Below, in pieces: positions 17,648-25,691 of a stretch of DNA of 64,000 bases. Where the stretch lies: the NCBI GenBank assembly GCA_020633825.1, contig JACKCV010000004.1:248001-312000 (forward strand), in the 5' to 3' direction. Source of the stretch: Fibrobacteria bacterium (GTDB lineage Bacteria > Fibrobacterota > Fibrobacteria > UBA5070). The notes under the pieces were generated by a model, which saw only the letters and a program-made list of their open reading frames with translations, was not told where the DNA came from and ran no database searches. Made by a program: the position numbers and the translations under genes. How positions within the stretch are numbered: position 1 is the first letter of the stretch; each line of letters begins with the position of its first letter.

Positions 17648-19230
17648 GCGACCACCTCCTCGGGAAGCTTCGGTTCGCCGCGGAACCAGCCGCGGACTCC
17701 CAACCACGCGGCGGGCAGCAGGAGGATGGCATTCAACCCGGCGAAGGCCATCATGAGGATGGTGCCGTCGTCGATCCGGTGGTAGGTCAGAGGAACCCAC
17801 AGGATGGCCAGCACGGAGAGCACGATCACCACCCAGTGGGGCGCGACCCAGCCGGGGATCGGTTTGTCGGATCCCTCCTTGGGGGTCGGAAGGTAGGGTA
17901 CCTTGCGTCCGATCGCGCCATACACGAATCCCAGGAAGTTCACGTGCCAGGTCGCCTTCTCCAGGAGCATGGAACGCCAGGGAATCCCCATCTCCTCCCG
18001 ATGCGTGTACCAGCGCTGGGCGATCCCGTGCATGATCGTGCTCACCACGACGTACGGCGCCAGATGCACGAGGAATCCGGACAGGGGGACCTCGATGGCG
18101 TACACCTGGAAGAACAGGCAAAGGATCGGCAGGAGGAGGTGGAGCATCTGGGCCACTCCGCCGAGGTAGTAGGTGCTGGCGGCGAGATAGTGGAGCCGGG
18201 CGACCGGGGAGAACCGCGCGAACAGGCGCGGCACTTCGGCGAACATCAGGTAGGTCATGCCCGTCGCCCATTTCAGCTGCTGCTTCCAGAAGGTGCCGAG
18301 GTCGGTCGGCACCAGCCCTTCCGAACCACGCCAGGGGAGGTACACGCTCTTCCAACCTTGCGCATGCAGGCGCATGCTGGTGAGGGCGTCTTCGGCGAGG
18401 TGTTCGGCATGTCCCCCGATGGAATCGAGGGCTTCCCGCCGGAAGGTGCAATTGGCCCCGATCGCGGTGGGAATTCCCAGGCCATTGAGACCCATCTGGG
18501 TGGTTCCGTAGAATCCGAAGGTCTGCTCGGCGGCCCCCCAGGCCACCCAGTTCTCGCGCAGGTTGTAATAGGCCTGGACCACCTGGACGAAGCCGATCCC
18601 CTGGTCGTCGAACCAGGCGAGCGAGCGGGCGAGGAAGTCCGGTCGCGGGATGTGGTCGGGATCGATGATCAGGACGAATTCCGCCCGGGAATGCTCCCGG
18701 AGGCAATGGTTCACCTTCCCGGCCTTGGCCCCGGGGACCGAACGGCAATCGACGTGCACCACCCCCAGGCGTTCGCACAGCGCATGGAGGTCGGGGTCCC
18801 AGCCTCCGTCGAGCAGATAGGCCGTTCCGAGGTGATCCAACCTGGAGATGGCCTCCAAGGTCGTTTCGAACATCGCGAAAGGCTCTCCCGGCATGGCCGT
18901 GGTGAGGACGTCCGCGACACGCTCCCCGGGGGCGGGTTCGGGACCTCCTGGGGGCAGGAGGTCCCGGGGATGGGAGGCCCAGACGTAGATCCACCAGTTG
19001 TAGAGGTTGCGCACCGGATTCCACAGGACCGCCAAGGTCAGGAGTCCGAACAACACCGGAGAGCGGCGACTGGTGGAGAAGAACCAGTAGTCGGCGAAGT
19101 AGAGGAACGCCTGCACACCCAGCGCGGCGAGCACGGCCATCTCCAGCCTCTCCCGCCAAGGGACGCGGGGCTCGATCTCCAGGGATCGTCCCGCGTGCCG
19201 GGAACGGATGGGTTTGCTCGGCGCTCCCAC
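17644..19230 (-). CDS. Processive GT2 polysaccharide synthase (cellulose-synthase-like)
   Basis: A 528-residue inner-membrane synthase. Two helices (MAVLAALGVQAFLYFADYWF, then a second to about residue 80) precede the catalytic GT2 domain. Its motifs are LLDGG, the DxD-type DPDH (VLIIDPDHIP), the catalytic-base motif HLAEDALTSMRL (usual TED), and QQLKWATG (usual Q-x-x-R-W). Four more helices follow. There is no PilZ domain at the C-terminus (WFRGEPKLPEEVVA), so c-di-GMP control through PilZ is not expected. The start is GTG 19230, one base after the TPR gene's stop. The donor sugar is unknown. Confidence 0.9.
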   Translation of the reverse strand: MGAPSKPIRSRHAGRSLEIEPRVPWRERLEMAVLAALGVQAFLYFADYWFFSTSRRSPVLFGLLTLAVLWNPVRNLYNWWIYVWASHPRDLLPPGGPEPAPGERVADVLTTAMPGEPFAMFETTLEAISRLDHLGTAYLLDGGWDPDLHALCERLGVVHVDCRSVPGAKAGKVNHCLREHSRAEFVLIIDPDHIPRPDFLARSLAWFDDQGIGFVQVVQAYYNLRENWVAWGAAEQTFGFYGTTQMGLNGLGIPTAIGANCTFRREALDSIGGHAEHLAEDALTSMRLHAQGWKSVYLPWRGSEGLVPTDLGTFWKQQLKWATGMTYLMFAEVPRLFARFSPVARLHYLAASTYYLGGVAQMLHLLLPILCLFFQVYAIEVPLSGFLVHLAPYVVVSTIMHGIAQRWYTHREEMGIPWRSMLLEKATWHVNFLGFVYGAIGRKVPYLPTPKEGSDKPIPGWVAPHWVVIVLSVLAILWVPLTYHRIDDGTILMMAFAGLNAILLLPAAWLGVRGWFRGEPKLPEEVVA

Positions 19231-19231
19231 G

Positions 19232-19951
19232 TCATTTCACCCAGGAAAGCTTTTCGAGCCGATCGCGCAACCGCCATTCCTCGGGATGCTTCTGCAGGGC
19301 GTCCGAGTACAACTTGCGAGCCCGCGCGTATTCCCCCTGCCATTCGAGCACTTCCCCTTGCACCAGGCTCGCCTGGACGTGACCCGGCTCGATCGCGAGG
19401 ATGGAATCCGACATGGCGATGCATCCCTGGAAGTCCTTCGTCCAAGCCGCGATCTGGGCGATGTACATCCTCGCCCCGACCGACCAGTCGCGAGGCACGT
19501 CCTTCCCCGTGGCGATCTCGAAGAAGGCTTCCCGCGACTTGCCCAATTCCTGCAGGTACAGGTAGACCAGCGCCCTTCGAGTCGCGGATTCCCACCAGCG
19601 GACTTCCTTGCGGACGTCCGCGATGCGAACGGCGTCCACGACGGCCTTCGCGGGCCCGAGGCTCTTCTTCCAGACCATCGCCTCGGCCAGGCGCAACGCC
19701 ATGCGTGGCTCGGTCTTCCGATCCGCGACCACCTGCTTGAGGTAGACCAGGGCGGAATCGGTGAGACCGGCCCCATGGAACAGGAGGGCATTGATCCGGA
19801 GCAGATCGGCGCCACTCGCTCCGCTGGTCCTGGCGACCTCCTGCGCTTCCGGAAAGCGACCCGACTCCACCAGCTCGACCACCGTCTCCTCGGTCTTCCC
19901 GGCACCCGCGGCCACGACGGCCCCCAACAACAAGACCAACCAGTTCTTCAT
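19232..19951 (-). CDS. Periplasmic TPR protein of the exopolysaccharide operon
   Basis: The 239-residue product has a Sec signal (MKNWLVLLLGAVVAAGAG) and then consecutive helix pairs of TPR type, for example LLRINALLFHGAGLTDSALV, SILAIEPGHVQASLVQGEVL and ARARKLYSDALQKHPEEW. Exported TPR proteins such as AlgK or the BcsC N-terminus form the periplasmic scaffold of synthase-dependent polysaccharide secretion. Position directly before the synthase gene supports this. There is no lipobox Cys. Its ATG overlaps the preceding stop (ATGA). Confidence 0.82.
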   Translation of the reverse strand: MKNWLVLLLGAVVAAGAGKTEETVVELVESGRFPEAQEVARTSGASGADLLRINALLFHGAGLTDSALVYLKQVVADRKTEPRMALRLAEAMVWKKSLGPAKAVVDAVRIADVRKEVRWWESATRRALVYLYLQELGKSREAFFEIATGKDVPRDWSVGARMYIAQIAAWTKDFQGCIAMSDSILAIEPGHVQASLVQGEVLEWQGEYARARKLYSDALQKHPEEWRLRDRLEKLSWVK

Positions 19952-20859
19952 GTTCCCAGCTCCTTGTCCAGAGTTTCCCGCAATCCATCCTGCAACTCGA
20001 TGCGCGGACGCCACCCCACCTGCTCCCGCAGAGCGGAGGAGTCCACCGCGTATTCCCAGACTTCGCTCTCCCGGTAGGGGATCTCCCCCACCCCCAGCAG
20101 ATCGGAACGCCCCGCCATCGCCGCCAGGATCCGCCCGATCTCGAGCATGGAAACCCCATTTCCCGTGCCCACATTGAACGTGCCGGACCGCGACTGGGAG
20201 ACCAGGGCCAGGATCGCGTCGCAAAGGTCGCGGACATGGATCAGATCCCGCTTCTGAGCCCCGGCCGTCATGGGAAACCGCTCCCCCCGGGACAAGGCCG
20301 AGGCCAGCGCGGGGACGAACATCCCCCCGGTCTGTCCGGGGCCGTACACCACCGCGGGTCGCAACACGCAGGGCGCGACCACGCCTCGACGTCCGTGGCA
20401 ACGAACCGCCTCCTCGGCGAGGAACTTGGACATCCCGTATTCGTCGACCGGCCGGCATTCCATGTCCTCCCGGAAGGGCCCTTCCCGATCCCCGTACACC
20501 AAAGCCGAGGAAGCCAGGAGGAACGGAACTTCGCGGCGTCCGCCGAGAGCCAACGCATCGAGGAGGTTCCAAGTCGACCCGAGGTTCGCCTGCAGGAGGC
20601 GAGTCCGATTCTCCGGGGTTCCCCCTTTGCCGAGCCACCCCGCCAGATGGACCACCGCGTCGGGACGGGTCCGACGGACCACCTCCGCCAGGCTTGCGGG
20701 GTCTTCCATGGGATCGACGACGCGATCCACGATGCCCCCCGGACCGCCGTCGGGGAAGGCGCGATCCAGGGCGATCCAATCGAATGCCCGCGCACCTTCG
20801 GCGCCCAGGAGATTCCTTCCGATGAAGCCTGCCGCTCCCGTGAGGAGGACGCGTGTCAT
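19948..20859 (-). CDS. NAD-dependent epimerase/dehydratase or reductase acting on a nucleotide sugar
   Basis: The 303-residue extended short-chain dehydrogenase has the NAD motif LLTGAAGFIGRNLL at the N-terminus and the catalytic YxxxK as YGMSKFLAE, with the Ser/Thr in LLASSALVYGD. A nucleotide-sugar-binding C-terminal lobe follows (RDLIHVRDLCDAILAL and FNVGTGNGVSMLEI). Together with rfbF and rfbG upstream it most likely converts CDP-4-keto-6-deoxyglucose to a CDP-6-deoxyhexose, by reduction or epimerisation; which one cannot be told. The start overlaps the rfbG stop. Confidence 0.88.
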   Translation of the reverse strand: MTRVLLTGAAGFIGRNLLGAEGARAFDWIALDRAFPDGGPGGIVDRVVDPMEDPASLAEVVRRTRPDAVVHLAGWLGKGGTPENRTRLLQANLGSTWNLLDALALGGRREVPFLLASSALVYGDREGPFREDMECRPVDEYGMSKFLAEEAVRCHGRRGVVAPCVLRPAVVYGPGQTGGMFVPALASALSRGERFPMTAGAQKRDLIHVRDLCDAILALVSQSRSGTFNVGTGNGVSMLEIGRILAAMAGRSDLLGVGEIPYRESEVWEYAVDSSALREQVGWRPRIELQDGLRETLDKELGT

Positions 20860-21956
20860 CCCCGGAGCCCCCGCACCCGCCGGGAGGTGGCATCGCGCAC
20901 GTACCGCTCGATGTCCCTGCGGCTGGAGACGACGCCCTCCTCGATCCAGGACCGGTACCAGGCCGCGGTGACCTCGACGGTCTCCAATCCATCCCAGACC
21001 GGCTTCCAGCCCAGCCGGGCCTTGGCCTTGGCGCAGTCGAGCTTCAGGAGACGCGCCTCGTGGGGCGCTCCCGGATCCGGACGGAATTCGACATCGATCC
21101 TGGACCACGCGCCCTTCATGCGCTCCACGACCTCGGCCACCGTCACCACGCCATCCTCGTCCGGCCCGAGGTTCCACCCCTCCGCGAAGGAGGTGTCGCC
21201 CTCGAGAAGACGACGTCCCAGCATCAGGTAGCCGGCGAGGGGCTCGAGGACGTGCTGCCAGGGGCGCGTGGAATCGGGATTGCGGATCCTGGCGGATGCG
21301 CCGGACGAGGCCGCCCGCATCAGGTCGGGGATCAAGCGATCCGCCGCCCAATCTCCTCCCCCGACCACGTTGCCCGCACGAGCCGTCGCGAGCAAGGTGC
21401 CGTGGCCGCGACCGAATTCGGCCGGATTCCAGAAGCTCGATCGATAGCTGTCGGTGGCGATCTCCGCGCAGGCCTTGGAGGCGCTGTAGGGATCGTGTCC
21501 TCCGAAGGGGTCGTTCTCCCTGTACCCCCATTCCCACTCGTTGTTCCGATACACCTTGTCGGTGGTGATGCTCACCAGGGCCCGCACGGTCCCGGCGGCA
21601 CGGCACGCCTCGTAGACGTTGATGGAACCCACGACATTGGTGGAGAAGGTGTCGGCCGGGATCCGGTAGCTCTCCCGGACCAGGGGCTGGGCGGCCAGGT
21701 GGAAGACGACCTCCGGCTTGAAACGCGCCACGGCCTCGGCGATGGACGCGGCGTCCCGGATGTCCCCGATGGTTTCCTCGATCCCCAGCCCGAGGATCGA
21801 CCAGTGGGACGGATCGGTCGGGGCGGGAAGGGAGAACCCGGCGACTTCCGCCCCCAGCTCCGTCAACCACAGGGAGAGCCAGCTCCCCTTGAATCCCGTG
21901 TGCCCGGTCACCAGCACGCGCTTGCCCTCGTAGACTCCGCCGAAAAGATCCCTCAT
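20856..21956 (-). CDS. rfbG: CDP-glucose 4,6-dehydratase
   Basis: The 366-residue enzyme has the diagnostic start VLVTGHTGFKGSWLSLWL, in which FKGSWL distinguishes CDP-glucose 4,6-dehydratases from dTDP-glucose enzymes. The active site is SITTDKVYRNNEW with Y-x-x-x-K in DPYSASKACAE. It turns CDP-glucose into CDP-4-keto-6-deoxyglucose. The length is normal. The start follows the cytidylyltransferase stop by 4 bases. The pair rfbF-rfbG is the standard entry to CDP-deoxysugars used in O-antigens and capsules. Confidence 0.93.
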   Translation of the reverse strand: MRDLFGGVYEGKRVLVTGHTGFKGSWLSLWLTELGAEVAGFSLPAPTDPSHWSILGLGIEETIGDIRDAASIAEAVARFKPEVVFHLAAQPLVRESYRIPADTFSTNVVGSINVYEACRAAGTVRALVSITTDKVYRNNEWEWGYRENDPFGGHDPYSASKACAEIATDSYRSSFWNPAEFGRGHGTLLATARAGNVVGGGDWAADRLIPDLMRAASSGASARIRNPDSTRPWQHVLEPLAGYLMLGRRLLEGDTSFAEGWNLGPDEDGVVTVAEVVERMKGAWSRIDVEFRPDPGAPHEARLLKLDCAKAKARLGWKPVWDGLETVEVTAAWYRSWIEEGVVSSRRDIERYVRDATSRRVRGLRG

Positions 21957-21960
21957 GGCT

Positions 21961-22776
21961 TCACCACACCTTCCAAGGGGCGTCCCCCCGCTTCCAGAGG
22001 TCGTTGAGGGTCGAATAGTCCTTGTAGTGGTCCATCGCGTGCCAGAATCCGGTGTGGGGAACCATCCCGATCCTTCCCGAATCGACCAGGCCTCGGAAGG
22101 GATCGTTTTCCAAGACGGTCTGGTCCCCTTCGATCCGGTCGAAGATCTCCGGAGTGAAGCAGAAGTACCCGCCATTGATGAACCCCGGCAGGACCGGTTT
22201 TTCCCGGAAGCTGGTGATGCGTCCCGATTCCTCCGCTTCCACGATCCCGAAGGTGGTGGGAAGATGCACACCCACCAGGGTCGCGACGTTGCCCGCCTGC
22301 ACATGGCGGCGGAAGACGGAGGGAATGTCCACGTCGGAAACGCCGTCCCCGTAGGTCGCGAAGAAGTGGTCCTGATCGATGTAGCGGCGGATCCTCTTGA
22401 TGCGCCCTCCGGTCATGGTCTCGGCCCCGGTGTGTGCGAAGGTGATCTCCCAGTCGTCGACGTCCGAGTCCGCCCCGCGGACGGCATCCTGGTGGGAGGC
22501 CTTGGCGCCCGGCTTCCCCACCTGCATCGTGAAGTCGTGGTTGTAGCTGTGGTAGTTCTCGAAGTACTGCACGATCTTCTCGCCCTGATGCCCCAGGCAC
22601 AGGACGAAGCGACGGATTCCGTAGTGGGAATAGGTCTTCATGATGTGCCAGAGGATGGGGCGCCCCCCCACCTCGACCATCGGCTTGGGTCGATCCTCCG
22701 CCACGGCGCGGATGCGGGTCCCCTGCCCTCCGCAGAGGATGACGGCCTGGTATCGGGATAGATCCTCGGTATTCAT
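21961..22776 (-). CDS. rfbF: Glucose-1-phosphate cytidylyltransferase
   Basis: The 271-residue enzyme makes CDP-glucose from glucose-1-phosphate and CTP. The nucleotide-binding loop is VILCGGQGTRIRAV followed by RPKPMVEVGGRPILWHIMK. Further family motifs are YGDGVSDVDI and PVLPGFINGGYFCF, with MDHYKDYSTLNDLW near the end. ATG 22776 has AGGAG at the correct distance and gives the normal family start; the longer frame to 22845 adds a Pro-rich stretch. It is second in the operon, 16 bases after the barrel-protein gene. Confidence 0.94.
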   Translation of the reverse strand: MNTEDLSRYQAVILCGGQGTRIRAVAEDRPKPMVEVGGRPILWHIMKTYSHYGIRRFVLCLGHQGEKIVQYFENYHSYNHDFTMQVGKPGAKASHQDAVRGADSDVDDWEITFAHTGAETMTGGRIKRIRRYIDQDHFFATYGDGVSDVDIPSVFRRHVQAGNVATLVGVHLPTTFGIVEAEESGRITSFREKPVLPGFINGGYFCFTPEIFDRIEGDQTVLENDPFRGLVDSGRIGMVPHTGFWHAMDHYKDYSTLNDLWKRGDAPWKVW

Positions 22777-22792
22777 GTTTGCTCCTGGGTGC

Positions 22793-23857
22793 TCAGGGGG
22801 TGGCGAAACGAACGGTGAGAGTGGCTCCGAACTGGTTCCAGGCATCCCCGGTGAACCAAGCCCCTGCCAGATAGGGTTTCGAGACGGCGGAGAGCTCCAT
22901 GCCGACGACGGCCTTCCCCGCCACGGTCAGATCATACCCTCCGCGGACTTCGGCCTGCGCCACGTGGAATTGGGTGTATTCGTACACCGGGCTCGGAACG
23001 TCGGGATTCTCCACGGTCAGGCGTTCCGTGCTCCAAATGGGCCAGGTCGTGGATACCCACGCACCCCGATGCGACATCTTGAGCAAGCCCCCGGCGACCA
23101 TTCGCTCCCGAGGGGATTCGTAGGGGGCATCGGTCCATTGCAACCCGTCCCCGGTGCGGAAAACGGCCTGGTGGGTCGCGCGGGTCGAGTGGGTCGCGGA
23201 CGCGGAGAGTCCCGCCTGGAGCCAGGGCCACCATTGACGGGTCCCCCAGGCCCAGAGCGTCCCGACCTGCGTCGAGGAAAGATCCACGGAGACGTTCCCT
23301 TCGGGCTGGGTCCCCCCCGAACGATCTTCTCCGGACACCCCGACCTCCGCCCAGGTTCGAGGTCCATCCCAACCCAAGGCCAAAGCTCCGTGGGAAACGC
23401 GGACCCCTTCGGCCCGGATGCCTCCCAGGGGGCCAGTCTCCAGGCGGGCCGTGGCACGCATGCCCTGCATCGCCCCCGTGTACCAATCGGCCCGTCCCCC
23501 GCCCCTCCAGGAGGATGGGTCGGCGAGGTCGTCCAGACCGAGCTGAACCTTCGCACGCACCGGTCCGAACGCGTCGATCCAGGCCCCCTTCAGGGAGACC
23601 TCGTCCCCGCCCCCCTCGGGGAGCGCGGCAAGCGAGGGGAAACGAAAGCGATGCCACCCCGCTTCGAGGCTGGGCCAACCCCAGGTCGTCTCCTCCGAGT
23701 GCCAGATCGCGACCGAGCGGATGTCGACCAATCCCAGGTCGTCCGCCGTCCCGCCCCCCTGGAGGGTCCAGGAATCCGCTGGGGCCCCCAAGGCCATCGC
23801 CAACACCGGGAGGAGGATCTTGCCGAGTCGCTGTTGTGGTTTTTGGAAAGGTGTCAT
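22793..23857 (-). CDS. Outer-membrane beta-barrel candidate, first gene of the exopolysaccharide operon
   Basis: A 354-residue protein with a signal peptide (LGKILLPVLAMALGAPA). The body is nearly all alternating polar/apolar strands rich in Trp, Gly and Thr (for example VGTLWAWGTRQWWPWLQAG), ending in FGATLTVRF plus three residues, as outer-membrane barrels do. I recognise no family. Its place at the head of a polysaccharide synthase operon suggests a secretion pore comparable in role to AlgE or the BcsC barrel. A lineage-specific surface protein is the alternative. Confidence 0.7.
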   Translation of the reverse strand: MTPFQKPQQRLGKILLPVLAMALGAPADSWTLQGGGTADDLGLVDIRSVAIWHSEETTWGWPSLEAGWHRFRFPSLAALPEGGGDEVSLKGAWIDAFGPVRAKVQLGLDDLADPSSWRGGGRADWYTGAMQGMRATARLETGPLGGIRAEGVRVSHGALALGWDGPRTWAEVGVSGEDRSGGTQPEGNVSVDLSSTQVGTLWAWGTRQWWPWLQAGLSASATHSTRATHQAVFRTGDGLQWTDAPYESPRERMVAGGLLKMSHRGAWVSTTWPIWSTERLTVENPDVPSPVYEYTQFHVAQAEVRGGYDLTVAGKAVVGMELSAVSKPYLAGAWFTGDAWNQFGATLTVRFATP

Positions 23858-23907
23858 GGTGCTTTCTGGAAACTACCCCGTGGGAAGAAGGAAACGAGCC
23901 GCGAGTC

Positions 23908-23956
23908 CATGAAAGCGTTTCATGATTCCGGAACATCCAGCGGTATGATACCACTG
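23908..23956. promoter_or_regulatory. Two operator-like palindromes upstream of the exopolysaccharide operon
   Basis: CATGAAAGCGTTTCATG (23908-23924) has 7-bp perfect arms around GCG. CAGCGGTATGATACCACTG (23938-23956) has arms CAG-GGTAT / ATACC-CTG with one mismatch pair. Both lie 50-100 bases before the first gene of the minus-strand operon, in an AT-richer part of the 360-base divergent region, and could be binding sites of one or two regulators. Confidence 0.5.
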
Positions 23957-24189
23957 GGAGGCATCGAAAATACTCCGATTTGATGGGGGTTTCCGAGCGA
24001 ATACGGTACCGTGGTCGTTTCGAGGACCCGGAGGAAATTTGATCCGGTGGGAGCCATTTCGGACCTCCAACACGGGGGGGCGCCCGGCAAGAATTGCCCA
24101 GGGGGGAATGTTTTGCCGCCCCCCGCTCCACTAGGCACGCTTTGCCCACAAGTCGTTGTCGAACCTGGCCTCCACGCGATTTCCCGGAC

Positions 24190-24205
24190 TGGCCCGTGTC
24201 TTGCA
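24190..24205 (+). promoter_or_regulatory. Sigma-54-type -24/-12 promoter for the flgB operon
   Basis: TGGCCCGTGTCTTGCA matches TGGCACG-N4-TTGCA at all but one position and keeps GG and GC exactly 10 bases apart. The predicted transcript start, near 24216, lies only about two bases before the flgB GTG at 24218. The rest of the 360-base gap holds the palindromes at 23908-23956 and nothing else recognisable. Confidence 0.78.
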
Positions 24206-24217
24206 AACAGTCCCCTT

Positions 24218-24640
24218 GTGATTTTCGCCAACGGACTCTCCAGACATACTTCCGCACCGGCGGTTCGCGCATCCCTCGATGCCTCGGCGATGCGTTTGAA
24301 GGCGATCGCCAACAACATCGCCAACGTGAACACTCCCGGGTACAAGCGCATCGAGGTCAACTTCGAATCGGAGCTGCGCAAGGCGCTCGACCCCCGGGTG
24401 TTGCAAGGAGCACGCACCAACGGCAACCACATGACCATCGGCCGACCGGACCTGGGCACTCTCCGTCCCGAAGCGTATCGCCCGAACGACCCCACGTTGC
24501 CCGGCCAGGTCAACAACGTGGACATCGACATGGAGATGGCCAAGCTCGCGGAGAACCAGATCCTGTTCCAGGCGGGGGTCAAAATGCTCTCCGATCGCAA
24601 CTCCGTCCTGCGATCGGCCATCACGGGCAAGGGGATCTAA
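24218..24640 (+). CDS. flgB: Flagellar proximal rod protein FlgB
   Basis: The 140-residue rod protein has the conserved N-terminal helix and Ala-Asn-Asn motif (LKAIANNIANVNTPGYKR) and the C-terminal NNVDIDMEMAKLAENQ helix shared with FlgB. GTG 24218 restores the expected lead of about 30 residues before the motif; the frame is open far upstream but without coding character. No Shine-Dalgarno motif precedes it, and the sigma-54 element places the transcript start almost at the codon. First gene of the rod/basal-body/export operon. Confidence 0.92.
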   Translation: MIFANGLSRHTSAPAVRASLDASAMRLKAIANNIANVNTPGYKRIEVNFESELRKALDPRVLQGARTNGNHMTIGRPDLGTLRPEAYRPNDPTLPGQVNNVDIDMEMAKLAENQILFQAGVKMLSDRNSVLRSAITGKGI

Positions 24641-24643
24641 GCC

Positions 24644-25153
24644 ATGTCCATGGTCCAACTCTTCACCGGCATGAACATCTCGGCAAGCGGCCTGCGCGCC
24701 AATCGCCTGCGGCAAAACCTCGTCGCGGCCAACATCGCCAACGCCGAGACCACCCGCACCGCCGAGGGCGGCCCCTACCGTCGCCAGGAAGCCCTCCTGA
24801 GGGCCGATCCCGTGGAAGTCAACCCGAGATTGGTCCTGGCCGGCCCCTCGATGGTCGGGGCGACCACGAACAACCGTCACATGCCCATCCCCTCCGATCT
24901 GTTCGAGATCCGCAAGGACCGCATCGGAAGCGGCGTGACGGTGGACGGGATCTCCCAGGACCAGAATCCTCCCCGCCTGGTCTACGACCCCAGCCATCCC
25001 GATGCCAACGAGCAGGGCTACGTGGCCTACCCCAACGTGAACGTCGTCCAGGAAATGGTGGAATTGATCGCCGTCACCCGCGCCTACGAGGCCAACGCGA
25101 CGGCCATGAATTCGGCCAAGTCCATGATGACCAAGGCCCTGGAGATCGCCTGA
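24644..25153 (+). CDS. flgC: Flagellar proximal rod protein FlgC
   Basis: The 169-residue protein has the rod motif SGLRANRLRQNLVAANIANA at its N-terminus and the C-terminal NVVQEMVELIAVTRAYEANA helix that defines FlgC/FlgG-type proteins. It lies 3 bases after flgB. With FlgB, FlgF and FlgG it forms the periplasmic rod. The stop overlaps the ATG of the next small gene (TGATG). Confidence 0.95.
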   Translation: MSMVQLFTGMNISASGLRANRLRQNLVAANIANAETTRTAEGGPYRRQEALLRADPVEVNPRLVLAGPSMVGATTNNRHMPIPSDLFEIRKDRIGSGVTVDGISQDQNPPRLVYDPSHPDANEQGYVAYPNVNVVQEMVELIAVTRAYEANATAMNSAKSMMTKALEIA

Positions 25154-25356
25154 TGAACGCCCTCGCCGCAACCAGCCGCTACGACGCCTTTCTGGCCGTC
25201 CGGGAAGCGGCCGCCCGCAGGATGGAGGCCACCGCCGCCAACGGCGGGGGGCGCAATCCCCCCTTGACGAGAACCCTTCCGACGATGGATCATGGTGTCG
25301 CGACCCAGGCACCGCTCTCGCCCATGAAGGGCCAACGCATCGATTTTCTGGCCTGA
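25153..25356 (+). CDS. Small uncharacterised flagellar-operon protein (67 aa)
   Basis: ATG 25153 overlaps the flgC stop as TGATG, with GGAG at 25141-25144, so a 67-residue product is likely made by coupled translation. It starts MNALAATSRYDAFLAVREAA, a charged helix with AAARRMEATAANGG, then a Pro/Thr-rich tail ending KGQRIDFLA. No membrane segment or signal peptide is visible and I recognise no family. Its place between flgC and fliE, where the genes usually abut, suggests a small lineage-specific flagellar factor. Confidence 0.62.
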   Translation: MNALAATSRYDAFLAVREAAARRMEATAANGGGRNPPLTRTLPTMDHGVATQAPLSPMKGQRIDFLA

Positions 25357-25371
25357 GAAAGGAGAGCCCCC

Positions 25372-25686
25372 ATGGATCCGCTCCAAAAGATCAATTCCGG
25401 CATCGTCTCGCCTCTGGGCGCTCCATCGGCCTCTCCGGGGCAGATCGGGACCCAGAACCCGAACGTCCGTTCCTTCGAGGACACCCTCAAGGACTTCCTC
25501 GGCGACGTCAACTCGATGCAGAACGAGGCGGATGCCTCGATCGAGAAGTTCGTCGCCGGTGAAGTGAAGGACGTCCACCAGGTGATGGCCGCCGTCTCCG
25601 AGGCTCGTACCAGCTTCAACCTGATGCTCGAAATCCGCAGCAAGACCCTGGAAGCCTACCAGGAACTGATGCGGATGCAGGCGTAG
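25372..25686 (+). CDS. fliE: Flagellar hook-basal body protein FliE
   Basis: The 104-residue protein joins the MS ring to the rod. Its C-terminal half is typical: SFEDTLKDFLGDVNSMQNEA, then VHQVMAAVSEARTSFNLMLE and SKTLEAYQELMRMQA. An AGGAG site lies 8 bases upstream. Order flgB-flgC-fliE-fliF is the standard arrangement. Confidence 0.94.
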   Translation: MDPLQKINSGIVSPLGAPSASPGQIGTQNPNVRSFEDTLKDFLGDVNSMQNEADASIEKFVAGEVKDVHQVMAAVSEARTSFNLMLEIRSKTLEAYQELMRMQA

Positions 25687-25691
25687 CTTGA

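Noticed and set aside
24131..24146. AGGCACGCTTTGCCC as a second sigma-54 promoter before flgB
   Set aside because: GG and GC are only 8 bases apart instead of 10.
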